From: Cyrtodaria siliqua
Taxonomy: Eukaryota; Mollusca; Bivalvia; Adapedonta; Hiatellidae
Reading direction: 5' to 3'
Length of the DNA: 64,000 nucleotides
NCBI GenBank assembly: GCA_037043455.1
Contig: JAWPHD010005602.1
Coordinates: 96,065-160,064, forward strand
Position numbers and translations under genes: made by a program. This document shows, piece after piece, positions 1-10,113 of this stretch. The notes below the pieces were generated by a model that did not search any database, was not told where the DNA came from, and saw only the letters and a program-made list of their open reading frames with translations. Numbering within the stretch: the first letter of the stretch is position 1; every line of letters starts with the position of its first letter.

Positions 1-54
1 ATAATTTCTTGTGCAAATATAATTTTCGGAATATCTGCAAATTAGAATTTAAAA

Positions 55-363
55 TAATGCGTCAAAGTCATATAATTCAATGTAGTTTTTGTATACTGAT
101 TATAAAAAGAGGAACAGGACGTTCATTCTATTTATTGATAAAGTTAGAATGCGAATGCGTTTTTCAAATATGTAGCTTCCTCGAGCTCATACTAATTATA
201 CTAACGAACCAGATCTGTTGACTTAATCTTCTTTTGAATTACTGTACTATAATTTAGCGCTGACATTTTGTGTGAACTGATTTATATGCTTAATAACTCG
301 GCCATGGTCAGAAAGCGGTCACAGTTGTCATTTGAATTGGAGGGACATGACGTGGCGTTCTAG
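55..363 (+). repeat. 5' LTR of the retrotransposon
   Basis: This ~309 bp segment is repeated at 8080-8720. The shared part begins TAATGCGTCAAAG and ends GGCGTTCTAG; flanking bases differ on both sides. Classic TG...CA ends are not obvious, so boundaries are good to a few bases. Relative to the 3' copy it lacks nine bases near 212 and one T near 287, and it retains an uninterrupted CTTAATAACTCGG site where the 3' copy carries an insertion. A primer-binding site should lie just after 363; I could not match one to a particular tRNA. Confidence 0.85.
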
Positions 364-384
364 CAAAATATTGGTCAACTATTT

Positions 385-1289
385 ATGGGGGTAGCACAAC
401 AGATGGCAAACTTAACAGATGAAATTGAGACTCACACGGCGGTTGTACATGTACATATGGGTGCACAGACAGAGGCTCTCAGGGAACAGGGTATGTTTTA
501 TGCAATTAAAATGTTTGACGGCTCTTCCGCAAACAAGTATAAGGATTACATTAAGAGCATAGATAATTATACTTTCTTGCATAATTATGATGATCAAAAT
601 ACGAAGCTGCTAGCTTATGACACTAGTAAAGGCCCTATAGGTGGTTACATAAAGAGATCTTTAGAAGAAAGGCGTGATTTGACATGGGATCTATTAAAAA
701 TAGAACTTGCCGCCCAATTCTCTGACGTAACTGACACGTCACATGCATTTTCTCTATTAAGCAAAACTAAGCAAAAACCAGGGGAAAGCGTTCATCTGTA
801 TTCTGAGCGAATGTTAAACCTCGCTGATGAGGCATACTTCGAACGAGGGCAGGGGAATAAACCAGTAGTGCAAAAACAATTAGTCGAGTTCTTTACGGAT
901 GGGGTGACCCAAGATTATATTAGGTTTAAGCGTATGAGGGAAAGGCCTAGAACATTTATTGAAGCTGTCAGAATAGCCATTGAGGAACAGGAATCAGAAA
1001 ACGCTTTGATTTAAGGACTGGGGCTAGAGAAAGGAATGACTTTCCAAAGTTTAATGGGAGGTCGAATGATCAGCACGAACCGATGCAAGTCGACCATACG
1101 AGACCGAAAAGACCATGTTTTAAATGTGGCAGAACAAAGCATATATCTAGGTTTTGTCCTAACCAGAGACCGGCTAATGTAAATGCTGTATCGCAGCACT
1201 TTAGGGGGCAAGGTCAAATAGTATGTTGGGAATGTGGCCAGCAGGGTCACATCAGACATCAGACGTTACTGCCCAGAACTAGATGGTAG
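385..1289 (+). pseudogene. gag: gag: capsid-like domain and nucleocapsid zinc knuckles, frameshifted
   Basis: The frame opens at ATG 385, 22 bases after the LTR, and runs 209 codons. It looks like a retrotransposon gag capsid domain (pattern LTWDLLKIEL ... GESVHLYSERM). It is out of frame with 1083-1289, which encodes two CCHC zinc knuckles that would bind genomic RNA. The first, CFKCGRTKHISRFC, has C-x2-C-x4-H-x4-C intact. The second starts correctly but is broken by a 7 bp tandem duplication at 1251-1264 before its last cysteine. At least two frameshifts separate gag from the downstream protease. Function in the parent element would be particle assembly; this copy is dead. Confidence 0.8.
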
Positions 1290-1389
1290 GGACAGTAGGG
1301 ACAGGGGACCTATTAACCGTGGAAATGCAATGAACAATAGGCAGGGAAATTAAGGTGCTCGAGCCATGGGGTTATAAGAAACCATTTTT

Positions 1390-1953
1390 TTTAATTTCTT
1401 TGACGGGGAACGCAAATTCTTGCATTATTAATATGGGAAAAACACAATTAAGGTGCCTCTTAGACTCAGGAGCTATGTGTAGCTTGATGCATGAAAGAAT
1501 TTATAAGACATTATTAACTTGAAATTTGAGATGAAAGGCGAGAAGTTAGAACATCCGTTTTATATTGTCTCAGACATGAACATAAATGTTATCTTAGGGC
1601 ATGATTTTCTCGTAGATAATGGCGTCCGTATGTACTTCGATCTGAGGTGTTTACGCATAGGCAAATCAATGATTCCATTTGTACCCGATATCCACATTTC
1701 ATCTGTCGTTAGATTGGTATCCACGGTCATTCTTAAACCAAACTCATTGACCCTGAGTAGGGGTAAGATTAAAGGGACTTCTTGTTTACCTCTTGGTGGA
1801 AGTTATGTTCTGTCAACTAGTGATACAGGTTACATGGGTAAACGGCCAAACCTTGAAGTAGTTAATTCAGTCAATCAGTTAAAGCGGTCTCGAAATTTCC
1901 CGATAATGATTACATATCAGAGTGGTAGAACTATTAAATTGCTTAAGGGTTAA
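1390..1953 (+). pseudogene. Retropepsin-like aspartic protease of the LTR element, frameshifted
   Basis: In one frame 1454-1519 reads through LLDSGAMCSLM, whose DSGA is the retropepsin active-site motif; this frame stops at 1520-1522. A second frame (1519-1953) continues with IVSDMNINVILGHDFL, the hydrophobic ILGxDFL block at the end of retropepsins. Together they are one protease split by a frameshift around 1505-1520. The rest of the second frame, to 1953, has no motif I recognise and is probably the protease-RT linker. The enzyme would cleave Gag-Pol in the particle. Confidence 0.75.
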
Positions 1954-2113
1954 ACCATAGCTCGCTTAGAACAAAGTTCTGGTGTAAATATAATCGATAA
2001 TGTAGAAAGTATGAATGGTTAATGCAAAAATGCAGGTCACTACGCGCAGTCGAAAGTCAGAAGTTTTAGTGAAGTACTTCCCTTAATAAACGCGCCCCCC
2101 AGAACACAAGCAA

Positions 2114-3065
2114 ATGATAGGTGAACTAGTATATAGGAATCTAGATGCAGTAGCCTTTAGCGAGCTAGATCTAGAAGAAACAGACATTTTGAAAATGCGA
2201 ATTGACACCGGGGACAGCCCACCGGTAAAGTTGAGACCTTATAGAACCCCTTTGAATGATCTACAGCTGTTAGCCGCTGGCATTATCAGACGGTCTCGTA
2301 GTCCGCATTCTGCGCCAGTGGTAATTGTCGCAAAAAAGGACAGTACCAAACGACTGTGTTTGGACTTCCGCCGGTTGAACAGCGTAACAAAAAGCTATTC
2401 CTTTCCCCTCCCATTGATCGACTCCCTTTTGGAGAAATTAGGCAACTGTCAAGTGTTTAGTTCAATCGATTTGTTTGCTGGGTTCTTTATTATAGGGATC
2501 CAGCCTGAAGATAAGGAAAAGACGGCATTTGCCTGTCACAGGGGTCTCTTTGAGTACAATCGAATGCCTTTTGGGCTACGTAATAGCCCGAGTTACTTTT
2601 GAGAGATAATGTCGGTTGCATTACAAGGGTTAGAACATTTTGCTTTACCGTATGTCGACGATGTTATAGTGTGTTCTAAATCAATAGAAGAACACTTATC
2701 TCACTTGCAACAGGAGTTCGATAGAATAAAAAAGCATAAGTTAAAGATGAAACTGAGCAAATGTCAGTTTTTTGAAACCAGAAACAAACCATTTAGGGTT
2801 CATAATAAGTAAGGATGGGGTAAAGACAGACACATGAAAGGTCAAATCAATTAGGGGGTTAGTTCCGCCTAGGACTGTTAAAGGTGTCAGAGGGTTCTGC
2901 GCGATGGTGGGTTATTATCGCCGGTTTATCCCAAACGTTAGTGCAATCGCCGAACCCTTGTTTAAACTCACGAAAAGAATGCTCGTTTTAAGTGGGACGA
3001 GTCAAGTCAGAAAGCTTTTGAATTTCTTAAGGAAAGCTTAACCGTAGTTCCTTTATTAGTATACC
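2114..3065 (+). pseudogene. pol: Reverse transcriptase domain and connection of the LTR element
   Basis: 2114-2812 shows RT blocks in order: SAPVVIVAKKDS, LCLDFRRLNSVT, the palm strand SSIDLFAGFF, MPFGLRNSP, and the catalytic YVDD at 2651-2662. An in-frame TGA at 2600-2602 interrupts it. A few residues before GIIRRSRSPHS look deleted. The connection continues in another frame (LGFIISKDGV from 2793, then GYYRRFIPNVSAIAEPLF around 2910-2970), with a further stop near 2834 and a shift near 2980. This part copied RNA to DNA in the parent element. Motif order is that of Ty3/Gypsy RT. Confidence 0.9.
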
Positions 3066-3070
3066 CAGAC

Positions 3071-3688
3071 ATGAATAAGAAATACCTGCTCTACACGGAC
3101 TCGTCCGAGGGTTGCATTGGGTCAGTATTGTATCAGGAGGACGCAGATGAAGATGGGGTGGTTGTTGAAAAACCAATTTACTTCCTCTCCCATAAATTAT
3201 CCCCAACACTAGCCCGCTGGCCAATGATTGAAAAAGAAATGTATAGTATAGTGTATAGCTTACAGAAGTTCGAGCACTACTTACGAGGCAGTATAATACA
3301 GATTTTCTCAGATCACCGCCCTCTACAGTATGTGTTAGATAAACAGCCCTTTAACAATCGTAAAATATCAATGTGGGCGCTAACAATTCAGTCATATGAC
3401 TGTGAAATTGCTTACATTAAAGGCAAGGATAATGTTATAAATTACTTATTAAGCAGAGTACCCGAGGGGAGTGTACAAGATAATACGGGGACCGATTCTG
3501 AAAGCGACCTTAGCGAGAGGGCATATTGTGGAAACATGGTAAACACCTCGCAAATTGACCCACTTAAGTACACTCATGCTGAATTGCCGGTATTTGAGAA
3601 TATTGGAACACTGACCCTCTTAGATCTTGATATGGAAGAGGAGCGAGAAAAGGGCGAAGCGATAACGTCCATTAAGTCCCAATTTTAA
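3071..3688 (+). pseudogene. pol: RNase H domain of the LTR element
   Basis: A 205-codon frame begins at the Ty3-type RNase H sequence KKYLLYTDSSEGCIGSVLYQ, with the catalytic TDSS, then LSPTLARWPMIEKEM and IFSDHRPLQYVL. The final conserved segment before the LSR triplet reads NVINYLLSRV; the position where an acidic residue is expected appears to be tyrosine, which would cost a metal ligand. This domain removes RNA from the RNA:DNA hybrid. It is in the same frame as the RT but separated by the broken connection. The last ~60 codons are acidic linker toward integrase. Confidence 0.85.
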
Positions 3689-3689
3689 T

Positions 3690-5247
3690 GTCGGGAAGGC
3701 CAATAAAACTACGTCACGGATTTTCGTAGTTCTAGATGAGATACTGTATTACATATCTCAGGTAGACGATGACCCAGTTGTAAGGTTATATGTCCCAGAA
3801 CATTTGTCAAACGAGGTTTTTGAAGAGTTACCATAACCTTGCACATTTAGGGGTTGACAAGACAGTCGATACTATCAAAAAAAAATACTATTTTCCCAAC
3901 ATTTACAAGCGTGTACACACATTTATAAATGAGTGTGTCGCATACCAACAGCGGAATCTTACTGCTATAAGACCACCAATGGGGGAGACAGAGATAAATC
4001 CTTACCCCTTCTCAAAAATAGCTGGGGACATTTGTGGACCCCTTCCAACTTCGTTAGTAGGAAATAAATACATTTTTACTGTCATTCGTTGCTACTCAGG
4101 GTACCTTGAAGCCTACGCACTTCCTGATTAAACAGGCGCATCGATACTGCACGTGCTCCTTGATGAGATATTTCCTAGGCATTCCATGCCGCTAGTCTAG
4201 AAAATGTCGATAGAAAAGTAGTCGACACACTCACAAAACTTAATGTTAAATGCATTACAACTTCATTCTACAACCCTCAAGCTAATGGGTTAGTCGAAGC
4301 CTCGCACGCTGGGCTCATTAACATAATTTCCAAGAAAATAAAGAACGACCCGACCACTTCGGATGTATATTTGAACCAATCTCCGTATGACGGTGAATGA
4401 GTCGACACAAATTGCCCCATTCAACCTCCTATATGGGCGTGACCCAACTCTCCCCATAGATGTTATTTTAAAACCAAGACGAAAGTACCTGGGCACAGAC
4501 GCCCACGAAATCGCTTTACAATAACAACATAAGGCATTTACAAGAGTTTATCATAGAATGAAAAATTTAAAAAGGAAAAGGGCCGGGAAAGCAGACAAGT
4601 CGAGTAAGAATATCGAGTTCAAGGTAGGGGACGCAGTTTACCTAAAACAACACGTAAGAATGAGTAAATTAGACTCAAGATGGTTACCTTTTTGGCGAAT
4701 AATAGAGGAAAAGTCACCTCTAACTTATGTCATAACAAGCCAGCTCAATGGTAAAACCAGAGAGACGCATTCCCGACACATAAGGCTAGCAAATCTTGAG
4801 AATTGGAACATCCCACTCAACGAAAGGGGGCGACCGCTACGCCAGGCCGCTTACGCAGCCTCGCCTGAAAGTAGTGACATGGACGGAGAAACTAGTGATT
4901 CGGAGGGTGAACGCATAGCTAATTTGACCCGTAAGTATCGAAGTGTCAGATCGGACTCATCGGGGGAAAGTGATGTCCCATTAATGGATTTAGCGCGACG
5001 TATAAAAACCCGAAATAATAGGTTAAAAACAGAAAATCGGTCGATAAGTAATTCAGAATCAGAAACTGACGGGCAGTCAGTTAAATCTGGGAATTCAATT
5101 AATTCTGATATGACTGATGAATTAAGGATGGCTAGTGGCCATCAATCTGGTGATGAGGATGAATTCGTGTATGTGTCCAATTATGGTGGAGGGGGGGGGG
5201 GGGGGGAGGTGGTGCGGGGGGCAAATGGAAATAGACCACATAGTTAA
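3690..5247 (+). pseudogene. pol: Integrase of the LTR element: zinc domain, catalytic core remnants, GPY/F-like end and acidic tail
   Basis: 3790-4131 has the N-terminal zinc domain: an H-x3-H pair (YHNLAHLG) followed by ECVAYQQ, where the second zinc cysteine is replaced by tyrosine. The core begins at IAGDICGPLP (first catalytic Asp). 4132-4557 is full of stops, but FYNPQANGLVEASH near 4265-4305 still marks the third catalytic acid (Glu). 4558-4830 reads FKVGDAVYLKQ ... WLPFWRIIEEKSPLTYVI, like a GPY/F domain. The following ~130 codons are Ser/Asp/Glu-rich and end beside a run of 16 G at 5191-5206. It would have inserted the cDNA; it cannot now. Confidence 0.85.
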
Positions 5248-5565
5248 AGAGGGAAGTACTAAAGAAGCAGCAAATTGTTGTAATTCAACCTCGAACAAAC
5301 AGAGTTCCAAAACTAAAAGCCTTTTACTGGCAATCTCGGCAGTTTTAGATTAAAAGAGTAATTTATGGGGCATCATATCGTGGAGAAATAATGGAAAATA
5401 ATAGTGATAGATAATTCCCATATAATTTCAGTAATAACTGTGTTTGCTGCTACGTTTCATATAGTCTCCCAGACAGGTCAAATAAAGGTTATGTATGTAT
5501 CTTCAGTAAAATGACACCATTATCTATACAAGATGAGAGTATGGGTCGTTGAATAAGTATCTATT

Positions 5566-5580
5566 GTTCTTGTATTGCAG
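5566..5580 (+). promoter_or_regulatory. Possible 3' splice site for the envelope mRNA
   Basis: A pyrimidine-rich tract ending TTCTTGTATTGCAG lies at the opening of the envelope-like frame. In errantivirus-type elements env is made from a spliced mRNA, so an acceptor here would fit. No donor was identified; this is inference from position and consensus. Confidence 0.35.
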
Positions 5581-7037
5581 GGACGCAATGTTACATTCTG
5601 CATTACTCATCTTCTACCTGGTAAGTTATCTAAGCTATTCTACAGCGGTAATTGTAGAGAATGTTTTTTTAATAAGGTATCAGAATTTTCCATGTCAAAT
5701 TCAAGGTGGTTACTTACCTTTGTCATATCAATCAAGGCATATGACGATTTTCTTGACGAATTGTCAAAAGATATTGATAGGGCGTCTGGTTTATCAGACA
5801 CTATTTTAAGTTTATATTCACCCAAGAACGAGGTTATTTTGGACTCGAAGGGGGAGGGGCTAGACAAATTTGGGGATATGTCAGAGAACTTTACAGACCC
5901 TTTCAAAAGTAAGTACAGTTCAGAATTTGCGCAAAATGTCGAGATTTTTCAGAGTTTACAGCATGAGATAGACTTAACGCGAAATATTCATAACGATCTA
6001 GTGGCAACTCTCGCTGACTATTAAATGTTACAGACTTCAAAACTGAAACAAAGGCAAAAGCGCGCAATATTTGGGTTTCTAAGCCCAATATTTACAGAAG
6101 GTTCTGGGCTGTTAGACGCTGCTAGTCTAGACAGTGTAAAGAGAAATGTAAAAAAGCTATCGAACAATCAAAAGGTAATACAGCATACCCTTCAAGACAG
6201 TATAAGCGTGTTGAATGCCTCTGGATTCGCCATTAGGCAGAATAGACAGGCAATTAACGGAATTGTTAAATCACTATCAACTTTGAGTAAAGAATTTACA
6301 CAAACGCGGGGCGACCTTAATCGGAAGGTCAATAATATTGAGAACTTCTTATATCTCTTCTCAAAACTGAACCTAATTTTGGACGAGATAAAATCAATGA
6401 TACAAAACTGTTTTTCTTTTTATATGCAACTCGAAATTAAACTAAATATCCTTACAATGCACAGATTAAGTGCTAACATAGTTCCAGCGAGTCAGTGTCA
6501 AAAAGCTCTTTTAGAGTTACCGAATTAACTATAACCCCTCCTTACGGGATAATTGATGTAAAATCATCATGCATCGCGAGTTCAGAATGAATGACCCTGA
6601 TCGGGACATTCGAAAATTATAGCAATTATACAATAACTCCAACAATGAGATTTCTGAGAGACCTAGATTTCACGGAAATGATTGTTCAGATACGTAATGT
6701 ATCCGGGTTAAATAACAATACATTAGCAATACCGAAAAGCCTTCATGATTTTAAAGAGTTTCCTTTGTCCACCTTAAAAGAGCGTCTGTCGAGTCTCAGT
6801 TCCATAGAAAGTATGCCAGATGTTAATGCATTTCCAGTTTGGGGAACAATTATGATAATTTTGGGGTCAATCATATTTTTGGCAATAAGTGGGTGTTTCT
6901 GCAAAAAATATCTTAACACTTATAAGGATACTTTGCCATTAACGAAGTTAAAAAAGCTTGTAACTACTAGACCGAGACTTCCCAAAGAAGTGGAGGAACC
7001 GGCGAAGCCAGAAGGAAAGGTTCGTGTTAGAACCTAA
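5575..7037 (+). pseudogene. env: Envelope-like fusion glycoprotein gene, class I / baculovirus F-like architecture, broken
   Basis: Three successive open segments make one protein-like region of about 480 codons. The first (to 6024) ends in an in-frame TAA; the second (6025-6528) continues in the same frame; the third (6591-7037) is in another frame. A basic furin-type cleavage site lies at about 6052-6063, followed immediately by a hydrophobic, glycine-containing stretch and then a long heptad-like helical region. Near the C-terminus (about 6830-6900) is a ~22-residue hydrophobic membrane anchor, then a basic tail. Basic cleavage site, fusion-peptide-like segment, coiled coil and C-terminal anchor match the fusion proteins of insect errantiviruses and baculovirus F proteins. 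Assignment is by architecture only, and this copy is defective. Confidence 0.7.
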
Positions 7038-8079
7038 GGAATCGAGCAGATTTCGGCGCTATTAGAAGTGGAGACTCCTCCAAGTGGCGTGCTGTACATG
7101 TGTTCGGGACTAAACATCGGGCGAACAGATGAATGAACATATACGTATACAGTGCGATAACTATACGAACAGATAATTACATAAACATACCAACTGTATA
7201 GAAACTGGTGACAACATTGAACATTGCAGACATAGTGCAAGGATTGTGTAAATATTATAAAATAACTGTAGACAAAGACCTGTGGCACTCATTATGGATA
7301 TGGTGTGTGACCTCCAATTATAGCAGACATTGCCAATATATATGGATATTGTATATAATTTTCAATTATGGCAGACAGGGCCAATTTACATGCATATTGT
7401 ATGTAACCTTCAATTATAGCGGACAATACACAAGTACACAGACTAGTGTCAGACAGAGATAATCATTGTTTAGAATGGCAAATTCTTGAAATACGAATGG
7501 ACATTGTGGTACCTATTCCCGGAGCTATGCGAACGACGGGTCGTGCGCGGGTCATGCGCACTCAAACAGAGAGTTAATATGGTGCATCGTGTCGTCTGCG
7601 TATCAACGTAAATTAGCAGATACATTACTTGCATATCTACAAACTTTCCAAGCGACATGTGCCACTTATTGCATGTTGAACCAGATGGACGACGAACCAG
7701 AGGGATGACGTATTAACATTAACTTACCGACGCGTTTCCAGTGTTGACCTATGGGTTCCTGAACAACCATACCCACGATGTGTTCGAATACGACATCCAT
7801 GTCGTGTTTAACTGAACATTTGTATTTTAATATTAATTAATGTCATTATATTGAACAATTTTATGCACAACAAAGAACATTGAACTTTTAGTGATCCAGT
7901 GATTATGTACATAAGACGCTTATATAGTGTGGTGATTCAATGATTGTATATAAATGTTACACTTATATATTGTTTTACATTAATATTATAGGTTTTGATT
8001 TTAATTGTTATATGACTTTGCCGTTCGTGATTTATGAAAAAATATAATAATTAATTATACTTTTATCTTTGGTTGGGGG
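7038..8079 (+). other. Non-coding 3' region of the LTR element, ending in a polypurine tract
   Basis: No open frame here resembles a protein. It holds a 48 bp tandem repeat (separate entry) and ends with TTGGTTGGGGGT at 8069-8080, directly before the 3' LTR. That is where the polypurine tract priming plus-strand DNA should lie. Confidence 0.6.
7264..7430 (+). repeat. 48 bp imperfect tandem repeat, about 3 copies
   Basis: Copies containing AATTAT(A/G)GC(A/G)GACA start at 7316, 7364 and 7412, exactly 48 bp apart; a more diverged copy begins near 7264. The repeat sits between the envelope-like gene and the 3' LTR. Confidence 0.7.
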
Positions 8080-8720
8080 TAATGCGTCAAAGTCATATAA
8101 TTCAATGTAGTTTTTGTATACTGATTATAAAAAGAGGAACAGGACGTTCATTCTATTTATTGATAAAGTTAGAATGCGAATGCGCTTTTCAAACATGTAG
8201 CTTCCTCGAGCTCATACTAATTATACTACCGAACCAGATATCATGAGCCTGTTGACTTAATCTTCTTTTGAATTACTGTACTATAATTTAGCGCTGACAT
8301 TTTGTGTGAACTGATTTTATATGCTTAAAGGGACACACGGCAATCTTTTTTTTTTAAAAACTCACGGCGTCCCGTTAGTTTTTCTGGCAACTTGAATTCT
8401 TTCAATCCTTAATATTAATTTTTAGAATAGTTCAAAGGAAATTGATTTTACATATTAATGTATTGACTTTCGATAATATTGCACCAATAATATATTTAAA
8501 ATGTGTAGAATAATGAAGGAAATAGAATCCTCAATTTTTTATTTAATTATTTGCAAGCAGTTTTAAAGTCAAAATGATACAGTGTAAATAAATCGATGTA
8601 CTAATTGTAATGGCTGATATAAAACTCAAGATTGCCATGTGTCCCTTTAATAACTCGGCCATGGTCATAAAGCGGTCACAGTTCTCATTTGAATTGGAGG
8701 GACATGATCTGGCGTTCTAG
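8080..8720 (+). repeat. 3' LTR, interrupted by a MITE
   Basis: It matches the 5' LTR at 55-363 on both sides of a 318 bp insertion at 8329-8646. I count about seven substitutions between the copies, plus a 9-base and a 1-base indel, giving roughly 97-98% identity. The interruption occurred after the element inserted, since the 5' LTR has the empty site. Confidence 0.85.
8329..8646 (+). mobile_element. MITE, TTAA family 1, intact copy inside the LTR
   Basis: The 318 bp element has near-perfect inverted ends: AGGGACACACGGCAATCTT on the left and AAGATTGCCATGTGTCCCT on the right. It is flanked by TTAA at 8325-8328 and 8647-8650, while the empty site in the 5' LTR has a single TTAA. TTAA duplication is typical of piggyBac-type transposases, so a non-autonomous piggyBac-like element is the best reading. 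A TA duplication with one extra terminal base cannot be excluded. No protein is encoded. Related copies are at 26419, 37525 and (truncated, minus) near 35250-35790 and 36490. Confidence 0.85.
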
Positions 8721-9365
8721 GACGGCTATTTTTAGGGACAAATGCTTCTTGATAAAAGGTTAATGTTATTTAATTAAAGTTCATAGATACCTCATCTGTT
8801 TTTATTAGGGTTCAATGAAGTTTCAGTCATTATTTTGTTGACGAGTCTGCCATTTTTAAGGCCATGTCACATTTGCGTGCATGGATAAAATGTGTATAAA
8901 TATACAGACTTAAAGATTGTTAGGAGACAGAGAGAGAGAGAGAGCCTCGTCTGCTGGAGTTGTATAATGGAGAGCGCTGTCTGGCCGAATAAAACGTGTT
9001 GTCATTTGCACCAGTGAGTTTGTCAATTCATAATCCCACAACGACCCAATAATGCATGAAAACAATTTAGTTTTAAACGGGACTATTTTACTACAAAAAT
9101 AATACGTACTTAGGTCTCGTCTCCTCAATCGAAACGCATATGTAAACATTTCAAACCGAAGCTGGATAGCAGAAAATTACTAAAAAAAAATAACTCATAT
9201 AGTTTTTCTTTGAAAATATTGAATATAGGTCTATATTTTATCTTTGTGGATCACGCAAAAAGGATTTATTATAAACACAGTCATAACTTTTTTGAATAAT
9301 AACGTGACCTAGCCATTCGCCCTACTTTCTTTGACATTGACAGAGTCAGAAATGACTCTGGTAGA
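8721..9365. other. Non-coding sequence downstream of the LTR element
   Basis: AT-rich sequence with a short (AG)n run at 8929-8943. No protein, RNA gene or recognisable repeat was seen. Confidence 0.5.
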
Positions 9366-10113
9366 GATTGAGTTATGTTACGTTTGTGTTCACTGAGAAA
9401 TCCCAATCTCTCACCGATACAAATGTAATAAATACCCATACAACACAAATGAAAGGCAGTGACTGTTCGTTAATCGTCGATACAACTTCCTATAGCAAAT
9501 TAGGAAAAAATCATCCTTAATACAAACTTAAAATATTAAAAGCTAAACTGACAAAACTTACCTTTCCGCCAACTGAGCTTTGTAATCATTATTTTGTGTC
9601 CAAATGAAAATATTGTTCTGCACAACCAAAGGCACGTCTTGCCTACGATCATGTAATTATTGTTATAATATGTTTTATAAATTTAACGTTTTGTTCTTTG
9701 CTAAGCGCATTCCATTTGTTATGCATAACATATTCAATGATTGAATTATGTTACGTTTGTGTTCACTGAGAAATCCCAATCTCTCACCGATACAAATGTA
9801 ATAAATACCCATACGACACAAATGAAAGGCAGTGACTGTTCGTTAATCGTCGATACAACTTCCTATAGCAAATTAGGAAAAAATCATCCTTAATACAAAC
9901 TTAAAATATTAAAAGCTAAACTGACAAAACTTACCTTTCCGCCAACTGAGCTTTGTAATCATTATTTTGTGTCCAAATGAAAATATTGTTCTGCACAACC
10001 AAAGGCACGTCTTGCCTACGATCATGTAATTATTGTTATAATATGTTTTATAAATTTAACGTTTTGTTCTTTGCTAAGCGCATTCCATTTGTTATGTAGA
10101 ACATTTTCAATAA
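9366..10113 (+). repeat. Near-identical tandem duplication, 373 bp unit
   Basis: 9366-9738 is repeated at 9739-10113. Both copies begin GATTGA(G/A)TTATGTTACG and run through the CTTTGCTAAGCGCATTCC segment. I see only about three differences before the copies diverge at the end. No coding frame spans the unit. High identity implies a recent duplication, or an assembly artefact if read support is poor. Confidence 0.9.

Larger units (their letters stand above)
55..8720 (+). mobile_element. Decayed LTR retrotransposon, Ty3/Gypsy type, with an envelope-like third gene
   Basis: Two direct repeats (55-363 and 8080-8720) bracket, in order, a gag-like region, zinc knuckles, an aspartic protease, reverse transcriptase, RNase H, an integrase and an envelope-like region with a membrane anchor. 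RT-RNase H-integrase order is that of Ty3/Gypsy (Metaviridae) elements. The extra gene resembles the layout of insect errantiviruses. Every gene has stops or frameshifts, so this copy cannot be autonomous. The LTRs differ by about seven substitutions and two small indels over ~305 bp by eye, so the insertion is not recent. No clear target-site duplication was found. Family assignment is from motifs, not from a database search. Confidence 0.9.

Noticed and set aside
9..221. 70-codon frame at the window start
   Set aside because: It lies mostly inside the 5' LTR; LTRs are non-coding in such elements and the peptide has no motif.
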